A stretch of 29,830 nt of DNA from Lentzea aerocolonigenes (GCF_000955955.1 NZ_JYJG01000324.1:1-29830), one strand, 5' to 3'. Shown: positions 1-8,126, counted from the stretch's first letter. Numbers and translations are program-made. The notes: generated by a model not told the origin, from the sequence alone.

Positions 1-21
1 GATTCCGGGGTTCTGCAGGAC

Positions 22-651
22 GTGTCGCATGCGGTCACGGTGATCATCGCGGTGGTTGTTGGCCTGACGTTTCTCTTCGGGTTCGGCAACGTGCTCAGTC
101 TTGCGCTGCGGCTCGGTGTACCGGTGTGGGTGGCTCCGTTGATCGCGCCAGCGGTCGACTTGTCGATCCTTGGGCTGCTTCTGGCGACGAGGTATCTCGC
201 CATGCACGGCGCTTCGGCGGAGGACCTTCGGCCTCTGCGCAGGTTCACGTTGTTCGTCAGCGTGGTGTCGCTGGCTCTCAACGTGGCTGAGCCTTTGTTG
301 AGCGGTGAGTACGGCAAGGCGGCGTTCGACGCGGTCGGCCCGGTGTTGTTGATCGGTTGGGCAGAGGTCGGCCCGCAGGTCCTGCAGGCGCTCGCTCGCG
401 TCAGTCCGCCTGTAGCCGTCCAGCTTGCGTCCGAACATGTCGAGCGTGATGAGCTGGAGTCTGTGGCGCTCTCACAGGACGACTTGGTGCGTGCTCGGCG
501 TGCTGATGCGCAGTACTGGGCGTCGCACCTGCGGCCGATTCCGGCTGATGTGCTTCGCAGAGAGCTGGAGATCGGCACCGTCCAGGCACGTGAGTTGATC
601 GCGGTGGTTCGCCGTGAAGTCGCGGCCAAGGTGTGTGCTGCGGTTGCCTAG
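22..651 (+). CDS. DUF2637-like four-helix membrane protein, possibly 5'-truncated by the window
   Basis: The protein has four hydrophobic stretches, at about residues 4-28, 33-60, 74-93 and 100-122. A soluble tail of about 85 residues follows and ends in a helix-turn-helix-like stretch (PADVLRRELEIGTVQARELI). This layout resembles actinobacterial DUF2637 proteins, which are often found in integrative or conjugative elements beside spread genes. The exact role of that family is not settled. The GTG at 22 is the first start in the window, but the frame is open to base 1 and the only purine-rich run (AGGA, 17-20) is too close to serve as a ribosome site. The true start may therefore lie upstream. 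It ends one base before the convergent GNAT-like gene. No transfer or integrase gene is visible here, so membership of a mobile element is only a possibility. Confidence 0.6.
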   Translation: MSHAVTVIIAVVVGLTFLFGFGNVLSLALRLGVPVWVAPLIAPAVDLSILGLLLATRYLAMHGASAEDLRPLRRFTLFVSVVSLALNVAEPLLSGEYGKAAFDAVGPVLLIGWAEVGPQVLQALARVSPPVAVQLASEHVERDELESVALSQDDLVRARRADAQYWASHLRPIPADVLRRELEIGTVQARELIAVVRREVAAKVCAAVA

Positions 652-652
652 T

Positions 653-1252
653 TCAATCCCGTCGGTCGTCGTGCAGGGGATGGTTCAGCCGGTTTGGATC
701 GATCTGCCTGGCCCGGAGGAAGGTGCTCATGGAGGCTGAGTACGGTCCGTCGATGTGGAAGAGGCCGTAGAGCTGTTCCATCTCGTTCCAGGCCTGGCGG
801 AACAACCCTGTGCCGCGCTCGTAGGGGTGCACCCACACCCAGTCCATCCACCACGTGTCGTCCTCGCGGCTGAAGCCGGCCGCGCCCGCCGCGATGGGGA
901 ACGTTGCGGAGAACCTCTCTGAGTTGATCAGGACGCCCTGGTAGTCCGGATTCGAGGGGTCGAACGGGCCGAGGTCGTACCTGGTCTCTCGCTTGAACTG
1001 CAGCCCGATCTCCGCCACCACCTGGCGCAGTGCGTAGGTGTTGGGGTCGATCAGCACTCCGGACGGGCACTCCGCGGTCAGCAGCGGGAACATGCGGATG
1101 TCGAAGCGGGCTGGTTCGCCGAAGTGAGTCAGCTCCTGGCGGCGTCCGTCGAGAAGGTCGTCCATGACAGATGTGTACTGCATTTCGGCGTCATGCGGAC
1201 GAGCCATCGCGAAGCTGGTCGGCACTGTGACGCCGTCCGAGGCGACTTGCAT
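653..1252 (-). CDS. GNAT-like acetyltransferase-related protein
   Basis: The 199-residue protein has a GNAT motif-A-like segment at residues 138-155 (WVWVHPYERGTGLFRQAW). There a beta strand is followed by an R-G-T-G-L turn and a helix, as in the acetyl-CoA pyrophosphate loop. The usual Q/RxxGxG/A is degenerate (ERGTGL), so activity is uncertain. No substrate can be inferred. I chose the ATG at 1252 over the TTG at 1255; neither has a convincing ribosome site, and starts at about 1204 are possible. The gene is convergent with the DUF2637-like gene (one-base gap) and lies downstream of a strong stem-loop (1284-1328), so it probably has its own promoter. A conserved hypothetical protein with a GNAT-like fold is the main alternative. 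Confidence 0.6.
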   Translation of the reverse strand: MQVASDGVTVPTSFAMARPHDAEMQYTSVMDDLLDGRRQELTHFGEPARFDIRMFPLLTAECPSGVLIDPNTYALRQVVAEIGLQFKRETRYDLGPFDPSNPDYQGVLINSERFSATFPIAAGAAGFSREDDTWWMDWVWVHPYERGTGLFRQAWNEMEQLYGLFHIDGPYSASMSTFLRARQIDPNRLNHPLHDDRRD

Positions 1253-1283
1253 CAACCCGTGTACTCGTTGAGGTCGTTGCGAT

Positions 1284-1328
1284 TGCGGTCAAGGTCTGTG
1301 GGCCGTAGGCGAGTAGACCTTGACCGCA
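1284..1328 (-). terminator. Perfect 14-bp stem-loop behind the HEPN-like gene
   Basis: Bases 1284-1297 and 1315-1328 are perfect reverse complements (TGCGGTCAAGGTCT and AGACCTTGACCGCA) around a 17-base loop. The structure lies 36 bases past the stop codon of the minus-strand gene ending at 1364, and just upstream of the next minus-strand gene (start 1252). That is the expected place for an intrinsic terminator. There is no T-tract, which is common in high-GC actinomycetes. An operator for the GNAT-like gene is the alternative. Confidence 0.65.
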
Positions 1329-1363
1329 CGGATCACGTGCGCTGTACGAACGAGTTGCGGGCT

Positions 1364-2059
1364 TCAGGTCGGAAGAAGCAGCGGTGCCCATTGCTTCGCC
1401 AGGCTTCCGAACACGCCGGTGCGCCACGCTCGTGTGATCAGTTCCTGCCAATCGGTGATCGAGCAGATGATGAGCTTGTTGAGCTCCGCTCGTGCCGCCT
1501 GGGACTGGCCGACCGACGCTAACTGCATGAGCAACGGTGGGTGCAGCTTGAGCAATCCTTGGTGCAGGGCTTCCCACAGTTGCTTCGGGGAGTCGTCAGA
1601 CTGCTTGTGGTCGGCCAGGTGGTCAAGGTTGTAGAACCGACCCTTCTTGGCGTAGGTGCCGAGGACTTCCAGCACCTGGTCGATATGCGGGTCGTTGTCG
1701 ACCTTGTCGAGCAGTTCGGCGATGAGGCCGGGCGCAGTGCTGAGGCTAGGCGCTTCCTGGACGATGAGGTCCCGCACGTGGTCGTACAGCTTCACGATGT
1801 CATGGCCGATACCGGTCATGACAGCCTTGGGTGGCCAGCTCCCCGAGGTATCCAACGCGTGCAAACCTGTGCTGAGCTTCAGTAGCTTCTCTGCGCCGCC
1901 GGCTAGGCAGACGAACGCGACGTCAGCGTCGCGGGCTGCGAACGCGTAGGACTCAAGTACCCGTAGACCATGCCGCAGGAGCGACGCGGTGGCGTCCACC
2001 TCGTCGCTGAGCGCGATCACCTTCTCAATGGGCATCGGGGTGCCTGTCACGAACTTCAT
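1364..2059 (-). CDS. HEPN-like all-helical protein (tentative)
   Basis: I placed the start at the ATG at 2059 (231 residues). The open frame runs to 2185, but those extra codons have a composition unlike coding sequence. The protein is predicted to be almost all helical. Its first half carries a pattern typical of HEPN proteins: a long helix, then GGAEKLLKLSTGLHAL, then a GIGHDIVKLYDHV segment. An R-x5-H spacing (RFYNLDH) occurs later, which fits the R-x4-6-H rule loosely but may be chance. HEPN proteins are often RNases or toxins in defence and toxin-antitoxin loci. No nucleotidyltransferase antitoxin is adjacent. The gene diverges from the 156-aa gene across about 257 bp that contain a candidate operator. 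I call this fold by pattern only. Confidence 0.5.
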   Translation of the reverse strand: MKFVTGTPMPIEKVIALSDEVDATASLLRHGLRVLESYAFAARDADVAFVCLAGGAEKLLKLSTGLHALDTSGSWPPKAVMTGIGHDIVKLYDHVRDLIVQEAPSLSTAPGLIAELLDKVDNDPHIDQVLEVLGTYAKKGRFYNLDHLADHKQSDDSPKQLWEALHQGLLKLHPPLLMQLASVGQSQAARAELNKLIICSITDWQELITRAWRTGVFGSLAKQWAPLLLPT

Positions 2060-2271
2060 CGTGCGCCGCCGACCGTCGAATTGGCGAGCCGATTGTCTGT
2101 CCACCGCAGACTGCGAGGAACAGAAGCGCGTAGAGCAGAGTCCGGCGCGGGTCGCCGCTGCGGTGCTCGCCTCCTGATCGATCATTGCCCATCGTCGCCC
2201 TCGTCACGGTCTACGCGCTGCACAGTTCGGGAACCGGAACCGATCCTGACCTGCTGGTACCCGTAAATATG

Positions 2272-2291
2272 CGCAGATGCTGGTATCTGCG
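2272..2291. promoter_or_regulatory. Candidate operator, 7-bp inverted repeat
   Basis: CGCAGAT and ATCTGCG form a perfect inverted repeat separated by six bases. It lies 25 bases before the chosen ATG at 2317, over the place where a -35 element would be if TATCGT (2304-2309) is the -10. A dimeric repressor could bind here and control the 156-aa gene and perhaps the divergent HEPN-like gene. No regulator gene is adjacent. Confidence 0.4.
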
Positions 2292-2316
2292 GCAATCTAG
2301 GCGTATCGTGGCTGAC

Positions 2317-2787
2317 ATGACCTTGCTAACAGTTACGCTCCCTGTGGGATGCACCGAAGTCAAGATCGTGAGACCCGAGGACGGCACCGAGATGCTCGTC
2401 CAGCTGCCGGTGATTGAGCCGAGCCCGGCAGAAGGCCCGTCGTTCGCGGCTGACGTCCTCGACCGATTCGAGCGCTACCGCAAGTACGACCGGAAAACTC
2501 CCGCACCCGACGTCGCCGACTTCCTGGTGCGACACCTGGGCTTCGAGGTTGAGGTGCCGCCATCCAAGGCCTCGTCCGAGTTGCGGTTCATCTTCACCGG
2601 CACGAAGCGGTCGGCCACGCTATGGATGAACTCAGCAGGCCTGTTCAGTATCTCCAAGGACCAGGTCAACTTCGCTATCGAACTCGCAGGCGCGGTGCCG
2701 AAGGCCGAAGGCCGGATCATGTTCCCGTTCCCGTCCAGCGACCCTCGGGAGATCGCGAAGGAGTTTGTCGCTTGGGCGAACGGTTGA
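2317..2787 (+). CDS. Unknown 156-residue protein
   Basis: I do not recognise the family. The chosen ATG (2317) has no Shine-Dalgarno site, but TATCGT (2304-2309) is placed as a -10 element for a transcript starting at or near the A of the ATG. A leaderless message is therefore likely. A GTG at 2308 is in the same frame. The frame stays open back to 2185, but that part looks non-coding and contains the inverted repeat at 2272-2291. The N-terminal 35 residues look like a small beta structure (MTLLTVTLPVGCTEVKIVRP). The rest is mixed alpha/beta with a conserved-looking FIFTGTKRSATLWMNSAGLF segment. No membrane segment or zinc motif is visible. It is divergent from the HEPN-like gene. Confidence 0.6.
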   Translation: MTLLTVTLPVGCTEVKIVRPEDGTEMLVQLPVIEPSPAEGPSFAADVLDRFERYRKYDRKTPAPDVADFLVRHLGFEVEVPPSKASSELRFIFTGTKRSATLWMNSAGLFSISKDQVNFAIELAGAVPKAEGRIMFPFPSSDPREIAKEFVAWANG

Positions 2788-3001
2788 GAGGTTGGCCTGA
2801 CGCCAGGTAACAGCGGCGGCGGGTTGCCGTAGTATCACCGAAATCCCGCACCCCTGCTGTCCATGATGCTAGGCATTTTTCTGCACGCGTTGAAAACAGC
2901 GGGTCGTTTAAGTCTTTGACTGCTTTCCTTGTGTACCACGGAAGATCGCATTCGCGACGGGGCGGATGGGCCGGAGCGTCCGTCTCAGCGGACACAATGG
3001 G
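2788..3001. other. Intergenic stretch, nothing firmly identified
   Basis: No convincing coding frame is visible. The stretch contains an AT-richer segment (about 2870-2930) unlike its surroundings, which may include promoter elements for the gene starting at 3032. I could not assign a -35/-10 pair. Confidence 0.3.
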
Positions 3002-3019
3002 CTCTCCCGCGCGGGAGAG
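3002..3019. promoter_or_regulatory. 18-bp perfect palindrome abutting the ribosome site
   Basis: CTCTCCCGC followed directly by its reverse complement GCGGGAGAG makes a perfect 18-bp palindrome. Its right edge runs into the AGAAGGAA ribosome-binding site (3017-3024) of the gene starting at 3032. As DNA it could be an operator. As RNA it could fold into a 7-bp hairpin with a GCGC loop and partly hide the ribosome site. Confidence 0.5.
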
Positions 3020-3031
3020 AAGGAACCGCTC

Positions 3032-3565
3032 ATGCCGTTCGACCCAGCAACGATCATCACGTCCGCCGTCGTCGGAGGCTTCGCAGGCCTGGTCTTCGCC
3101 ACGTGGAAGACAGGCCGGGAGGAAACGGCGAAGCGGAGGATGCTGGCTCAAGATCGAGTTCAGGAGGCTGTTGGGGAGATGCTGGCCGACGTCATCGCCT
3201 ACCAAGCTGGGCTCGGAGGCGGACGCGATCACGAGACCGGCTACTTCATCCTCAACTACCAGTGGGCGTCCGCAGTCGTGATTGCGGCGCGCGGACTTGG
3301 CCCGGTGCGCCAGCATCTGGTGAACATTCGTTTGCGCTATTTGGTGGGCGAGCTCGCGTACTCAGTTGCGTCTGCTAAGCCCGCCACGAGCGGTCAAGAG
3401 ACCATGGGGACCGCGATCGCAGCGATGTTCCAGGCAAATCGTGAGGGTACGTTCACACCGAGGCAGCTCACGGGCCTGCTTGACATCGCGCTCAAGGATG
3501 AGCCGAAGTCCAAGTCGGTCAAGAAGCTACGGCGCCAGCTCAGGCGGCTCTCGAAGTCGTGGTGA
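3032..3565 (+). CDS. Membrane-anchored helical protein of unknown function
   Basis: The start at 3032 is set by the ribosome site AGAAGGAA (3017-3024), and the product is 177 residues long. Residues about 6-23 (ATIITSAVVGGFAGLVFA) form a single hydrophobic segment, probably an N-terminal membrane anchor. A cytoplasmic, mostly helical domain follows, with a basic C-terminus (KSKSVKKLRRQLRRLSKSW). I see no enzyme motif. A small anchored protein next to nuclease-NTPases could be a membrane effector or sensor subunit, but nothing here proves that. The gene is followed by a weak hairpin (3571-3585) and a run of stop codons. Confidence 0.65.
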   Translation: MPFDPATIITSAVVGGFAGLVFATWKTGREETAKRRMLAQDRVQEAVGEMLADVIAYQAGLGGGRDHETGYFILNYQWASAVVIAARGLGPVRQHLVNIRLRYLVGELAYSVASAKPATSGQETMGTAIAAMFQANREGTFTPRQLTGLLDIALKDEPKSKSVKKLRRQLRRLSKSW

Positions 3566-3570
3566 CCTCC

Positions 3571-3585
3571 ACGCCGGAATGGCGT
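3571..3585 (+). terminator. Weak hairpin after the anchored protein
   Basis: ACGCC and GGCGT pair around a five-base loop, six bases past the stop at 3565. The stem is short, so this is a weak terminator candidate. Confidence 0.25.
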
Positions 3586-3639
3586 AGCTAGCTGACCTCC
3601 GTGACGGCAAGACGATTGACCACCCGGTGATCAGCTTCT

Positions 3640-3864
3640 GTGGTCACTACGCGCGACCTGGTCCCGCTCGTCCACATCGGATTGAACGAGGTCGGATTCA
3701 TCGGCGTGCTGCGTGTGCTGACCGAGGGCGACCGGCGGGTTCTGCCGGGAACGACGGCGCGGGATGAGGCCAGTCCTGCCTGGCATGTAATCGAATGCGG
3801 CGTCGCCCGCCGGATCGGCGAGGCGGTGACGATCGGGGTGACCGCCGCCGCGTACGTCAGCCAA
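3640..3864 (+). pseudogene. Probable remnant of an unknown gene
   Basis: From the GTG at 3640 for about 75 codons, the frame shows the composition expected of actinobacterial coding sequence. About 84% of third positions are G or C, first positions are intermediate and second positions are lower. This pattern fades after about 3863, although the frame stays open and runs into the 3' end of the minus-strand STAND gene. There is no ribosome site, and an in-frame stop lies at 3628-3630. I read this as the surviving piece of a gene cut off when the neighbouring genes arrived. The encoded peptide (VTTRDLVPLVHIGLNEVGF at its start) matches no family I know. A short functional gene is possible. Confidence 0.35.
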
Positions 3865-3933
3865 GCCAGAGGCCGCCTAGCTGGTGCGGGTACTCCACGA
3901 GCTTCCGTTCGAGCGGTTGAGTCAGGTACTGGG

Positions 3934-6900
3934 CTACTTTGCGCGGAGGTCGAGCACGTAGGGCGTGATGTGGAACCCTCGTGCCCTCGCTCGGTCTGCC
4001 TGCTGCCGCAGGGTGTCGAGTAGTTCGTCCGCGTCCGCCGCCCAGGTCTTGGACCAACCGTCCGGCCGGAACCGCGGTGCGATCCAGTACACGACGTAGA
4101 TGGCGTGCTGCTGTTTCAGCGGGATGAGGTACTGGTCGATCAGCTGGTCGTGCATGGCGGAGTACAGCTTCTTGTTGTCGCTACGCTTCGCCTCGATCCG
4201 GATCCGGGCGAGGTTACCGCCGACGGTGCACGTCGTCGGTGTCATGTCGACGCGAGTGCCGCTTCCCCTGGCCTTTGGGCGGGCGACCTGGTTCTCGCGG
4301 TCGACCACCACGTGTCCGCGGTTCAGTTGCGCGAGGCTGGTGCGGCACAGCCAGTCGGAGACGTCTTCCTCACCGGGTGGGGCGTCGCCCTGCCAGAGCT
4401 CACGCCAGCCGTCGCGGTGGTGCAGGTAGTGCTGCACCACCTCGTACTGGCGCAGGACGACCTCGACGAGGTCCGCGTCGTTGCGGACCAGCCGCGCGTC
4501 TCCTCGCCGGAGCACCTCCAGCAGCGTCTCCGGCCGAAGCAGCGGAACCTCCAAGTCGGCGCGACAGGCCCCGGCCTCGTGCAGGTAACGGCCGAGGACC
4601 TTCCGGCTGAGCTTGGTGCGCCCCGCCCGAAGGGTGGCCAGTGCTTCCTCTTGGCCGTCGTCCGCGAGCATCTGTAGGACGTGGCCGCGGGTGCCCTGTG
4701 CGTCGAGCCGGGCGGAGTTGCCGCTGTCCAGCGGTTCGTCATCCTCGAACGGGAGGGCGTCGAGCAGCAGGCCGGCCGCAGTGACGAGGCGTCGGGTGTC
4801 GAGCTTGCCGATGTTGAGCCTGCCGGCAAACCGTAGGACCTGGTCGGCATCCTGCTCGCCAGCTAGGTGGTCGACGACGTGGTTGGGGTCGATTGACATC
4901 AGGTGCGACCACGCCTCGTCGGCGAGTGGGCCGGTGGTGAGCCTGCGGCAGGCCGCCGCCGCGACGGTGGGCGCGGCGTGAGCGAGCATCGCGAGCACGC
5001 CGCGGGCCAACTCGCCGGAGAGGCGTCCGGTCACGAGCTGGTCGGCGAGCTCGTCCGCCAGTTCGCCGGCCAGACAGCCGTAGACCACGCTGGGGGACAG
5101 TCCCCTGTCGTCGGCGGCTAGGTCGACGAGGTGGTCCCGTGCAGCGGCGAGAACGTGCCCGCGCGCGTGCACCAATGCAGTGCGCAGCAGGTGGGTTCGC
5201 GGGCCGTGCTCCGCGTTGGGACGGAACACGGGGGCGGCGATGATGCTGTGGGTCCACCGCTTCCACGTGCCGTCCGGAAGCGCGCTGAGTTCCTCAGGGA
5301 AGTGCAGCGCGAGGGTGGCCATCAGGTGGACGCCCGACCAGTCCGGGCTTACCGCTTCAACCGTGAGGTTCGTGAGACGGCACCACGCTCGCGCGTCAGG
5401 TTCGTGGTCGCTCAGGAAGGCGACCCCGGCAAGCAGCAGTTCGCGTCGTGCGACGTCGTGGAGCCTTCTCCAACCTGGGCGCGCGGTGAGGTCCTCGTCG
5501 AGTGACACGGCCTTGGGGCCGTCGAGTGACGCCACCGCGGTGGGCCAGGCCAGCGGGCTTGAAGGGCTTTCGACGAAGGGTTCGTCGTCGCCTTCGTCCT
5601 CATTCTCGTCGTCCTCGTCGTCGGTCAGAGGTGGCTCGCTCCGCCACGCGGACTCGAGCTGGTAGACACAGGCCGTCAGTGCGGCGTGCGTTTGTGGATC
5701 TGCTTCCGGAAGGACATCGCGCACCCAGTCGAGGTCGGCAGGGGTGAGGATGCCGAGGCTGATCACCGGAAACCAGCTCAGTCCGCCGAAGGCGGCGATG
5801 TCGTATGCGAGCGAGCGGCGGACGTCGGCACCGTACTCGTCCCATGCGGGGAACGGACGTGGACGGGCTCCGATACCGAGCCACCCGGCGATGAGCTGCG
5901 CGATACCCCTGCGGACGGGTTCCTCGCGGCAGTGCTGCCATGCACGTCGCAGCAGGTCGGTGAACAACTCGCCGTAGTGATTGTGGTGTTCGTTCTGCCG
6001 CGCGAACCACGCCAGGAACACAGGCAGGTCCCCGACCGGGATACGGCTGGCCAGGCTCGGCAGCGTGCGGACCAGGTAGTTCCCCAGCACATGCGTCCGG
6101 TGCGGACGCAGCAGCTCGGTGAGCTGCCGGGTGGACAGCGCGGCCGGGTAGAGGGCGTCGACGACGGTGGACAGGATCTCGTTGTCCGGATCGTCGGTGC
6201 CCCCGTCCGTTACCAGCTCCAGCAGGGAAAGGCGGAGGTCTTCGTTGAGACCCGCCACCGCGACGGCCGCCGCCCTGCGCGCGTAGACAGGCCAGTCCGG
6301 GTTCCGCGCGGCGGCGAGCAGCAGCGGTGCGACTTCCACGCAGCCACCCGCTGTGGCAAGTCGGGCTGCCCACCACAGCTCGTCTGCCGAGCGGAGGTCG
6401 CTCAGGTGCCGCTCCAGCAGCGCACTGAGATCGGGGTGGGCGACGCCCGTGAGGTCCAGCGACCACTGGGTTCCTTGCTCGTCGTGCCGGGCGTTGTCGA
6501 GGAGACCCTCGGCGATCATGGCCCGGATACCATCCGGGAGCGCGATCGTCGCCGACGCGAACGACAGGGCGTTGTGCCGGACAAGCGACACCACGAGCTC
6601 CGGGCGCAGCACGCCCAGCCACGCGGCGATACCGGCGCGCGACGACGGTAAGACGCCGGACTCGCGGACACCCAGGAGCGCGGGAACCTGACCTGCGGAG
6701 ATCCCGCGATCCACCAGGTAGGCGGCGGCCAGGTAGTCGACGTAGCGCTGGTGCTGGAAGGACAAGGTGTGGTGCGGAGCCGCCTCGAACAGCGAAGTGT
6801 CCATGACCTCGCGGTAGTCGTCAGGCTCTACGGACCGGTGCGGGTCGGCGGGTTCAGCGGCGGACGGCAGCAGGTCGGCCTGCAGCGCGTCCACGTCACC

Positions 6901-7731
6901 GGTCGCCGCCGCGGCGACGCGCTGGGCACCGCTGAACGCTGTGAACGCGGCCAGCCGGCGCGTGAGCCGAAGCAAGCGGTCCGACGGCATGGCGCGCCGT
7001 CGTCCCGAGTTCGTCTCCCGCAGCAGGCGGTCGACCGAGTGCGCCAGCGCGTCTTCGGCCTGCTCCGGCAGGAATCCCTTGGTGTACCAGTAGAACGCTT
7101 CGTCCAGTAGTTGAGCGACGCTGGCCGACAGGCCGCCATGGCCTGCGCGGATCAGTTCGGTGATGAACCTGGGACCGTCGTATCCCTTGCTGACGACGAG
7201 TGCTTCGGCCCCGACGCGGTCGAGCGGGAGCAGCCGCAGCTCGGTGAACCCCGCAGCGGAGAGCGCCGACTCCCACGCTATCGGGCGGCAGGCGAGCCGC
7301 CAGACCGCGGACTTCGCCGCTCCGGCCGTCAACTTCTCTGCGAGCCATTGCAGCAGTGCCGGGTCGCGCGGGGTCGCCTGGTCGAGCCCGTCCAGGTAGG
7401 CCGTGCCGCCGCGCGTGGCGACTTCGTCGATCCGTTCCCTCAGCTCGGCGCGATCGAACGCGCCTGCGTTCACGTAGTCGGCGCCTTCCGACTCCGCGAG
7501 TTCCCGGCAGACGAATGTCTTCCCCGCTCCGCCTGGCGCAAGCAAGACCGTTCGCGGGCCGAAACGCGCCAGTCCGGTAACGGGAACCGGGGTTCCCGTG
7601 TGCCAGTTCAGGCGGTCGGGAGGCAGGAGGAAGTTGTCGTCGTCCAGGAACACCTGATCGTTGAGCGGGAGCACGTATCGCGACAAGCTGTCTGCCCCAC
7701 CCTTCGAGCCCACTCCGGTCCGTGCCCCCAT
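3934..7731 (-). CDS. NACHT/STAND-type NTPase with C-terminal PD-(D/E)xK-like nuclease domain
   Basis: This 1265-residue protein has a Walker A motif at residues 65-72 (APGGAGKT), a Walker B motif at 111-117 (AYLDGLD) and a sensor-like arginine in WRLACRP (144-150). This order is typical of NACHT/STAND signalling NTPases. A long helical-repeat region follows, interrupted at about residues 700-715 by a very acidic linker (DDEDDENEDEGDDE). Near the C-terminus, D1162, E1180-A-K1182 and Q1196-L...Q-Y1201 fit a PD-(D/E)xK nuclease core of the kind seen at the end of other bacterial NTPase defence proteins. The likely role is phage sensing followed by nucleic-acid cleavage (inference). The ATG at 7731 lacks a clear ribosome site, and GTG or TTG codons within the first 17 residues are alternatives. 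It is divergent from the DUF4209 gene. Confidence 0.75.
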   Translation of the reverse strand: MGARTGVGSKGGADSLSRYVLPLNDQVFLDDDNFLLPPDRLNWHTGTPVPVTGLARFGPRTVLLAPGGAGKTFVCRELAESEGADYVNAGAFDRAELRERIDEVATRGGTAYLDGLDQATPRDPALLQWLAEKLTAGAAKSAVWRLACRPIAWESALSAAGFTELRLLPLDRVGAEALVVSKGYDGPRFITELIRAGHGGLSASVAQLLDEAFYWYTKGFLPEQAEDALAHSVDRLLRETNSGRRRAMPSDRLLRLTRRLAAFTAFSGAQRVAAAATGDVDALQADLLPSAAEPADPHRSVEPDDYREVMDTSLFEAAPHHTLSFQHQRYVDYLAAAYLVDRGISAGQVPALLGVRESGVLPSSRAGIAAWLGVLRPELVVSLVRHNALSFASATIALPDGIRAMIAEGLLDNARHDEQGTQWSLDLTGVAHPDLSALLERHLSDLRSADELWWAARLATAGGCVEVAPLLLAAARNPDWPVYARRAAAVAVAGLNEDLRLSLLELVTDGGTDDPDNEILSTVVDALYPAALSTRQLTELLRPHRTHVLGNYLVRTLPSLASRIPVGDLPVFLAWFARQNEHHNHYGELFTDLLRRAWQHCREEPVRRGIAQLIAGWLGIGARPRPFPAWDEYGADVRRSLAYDIAAFGGLSWFPVISLGILTPADLDWVRDVLPEADPQTHAALTACVYQLESAWRSEPPLTDDEDDENEDEGDDEPFVESPSSPLAWPTAVASLDGPKAVSLDEDLTARPGWRRLHDVARRELLLAGVAFLSDHEPDARAWCRLTNLTVEAVSPDWSGVHLMATLALHFPEELSALPDGTWKRWTHSIIAAPVFRPNAEHGPRTHLLRTALVHARGHVLAAARDHLVDLAADDRGLSPSVVYGCLAGELADELADQLVTGRLSGELARGVLAMLAHAAPTVAAAACRRLTTGPLADEAWSHLMSIDPNHVVDHLAGEQDADQVLRFAGRLNIGKLDTRRLVTAAGLLLDALPFEDDEPLDSGNSARLDAQGTRGHVLQMLADDGQEEALATLRAGRTKLSRKVLGRYLHEAGACRADLEVPLLRPETLLEVLRRGDARLVRNDADLVEVVLRQYEVVQHYLHHRDGWRELWQGDAPPGEEDVSDWLCRTSLAQLNRGHVVVDRENQVARPKARGSGTRVDMTPTTCTVGGNLARIRIEAKRSDNKKLYSAMHDQLIDQYLIPLKQQHAIYVVYWIAPRFRPDGWSKTWAADADELLDTLRQQADRARARGFHITPYVLDLRAK

Positions 7732-8126
7732 TTTGCTGGATCGCGCGCGGGTCGGGTGCGGGACTCGCGGTTCAGGAGGTGCCGTCTCTTGGACCGCGGT
7801 CTCGTTGGGCAGGCCAACGTGGCGCAGCTGCGGGCCACAGCATGTGGTGGAAGCGGCTGCTCAGGTTGGCGGCCGGAACCAGGGTCTGCCCCTTCCTTGG
7901 ACGCCCAGCTAGCACTGCGGTTTCGCCGTCGGGTGGCTCGGATTCGTCAGAATGGACCCTAGCTAGCGCTAGGGGATATCCGTGGCCGTGTGCTGGGCGT
8001 GAGCGTTGAAGCGTGCGACGTCGAAGCCGTCTCGACGCTGACATTCACCCTGGCGTGTAACTCTGTTGGAGACGCTAACTTCCGCTGGTTGACTTGTGCG
8101 CCATACCTGTGGCGGAAGGATCAGTG
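7732..8126. promoter_or_regulatory. Divergent promoter region between the STAND and DUF4209 genes
   Basis: About 395 bp separate the two divergent starts. Open frames here are short and have no coding signature. The region holds the inverted repeat at 7957-7974 and must carry both promoters, but I could not identify a convincing -35/-10 pair. Confidence 0.45.
7957..7974. promoter_or_regulatory. Candidate operator CCCTAGC-N4-GCTAGGG
   Basis: CCCTAGC and GCTAGGG form a perfect 7-bp inverted repeat around TAGC, with a second nested palindrome (CTAGCGCTAG). The site is rich in CTAG, a rare tetranucleotide in many bacteria. It lies about 150 bp upstream of the DUF4209 start and 225 bp upstream of the STAND start, where a shared dimeric regulator could act. 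Confidence 0.45.

Noticed and set aside
2820..2935. A tRNA- or attachment-site-like segment in the AT-richer gap
   Set aside because: No cloverleaf, T-loop consensus or matching second copy in the window could be found.
4105..6651. Long plus-strand frames opposite the C-nuclease STAND gene
   Set aside because: They are mirror frames of a strongly coding minus-strand gene, as expected in high-GC DNA, and have no motifs or ribosome sites.
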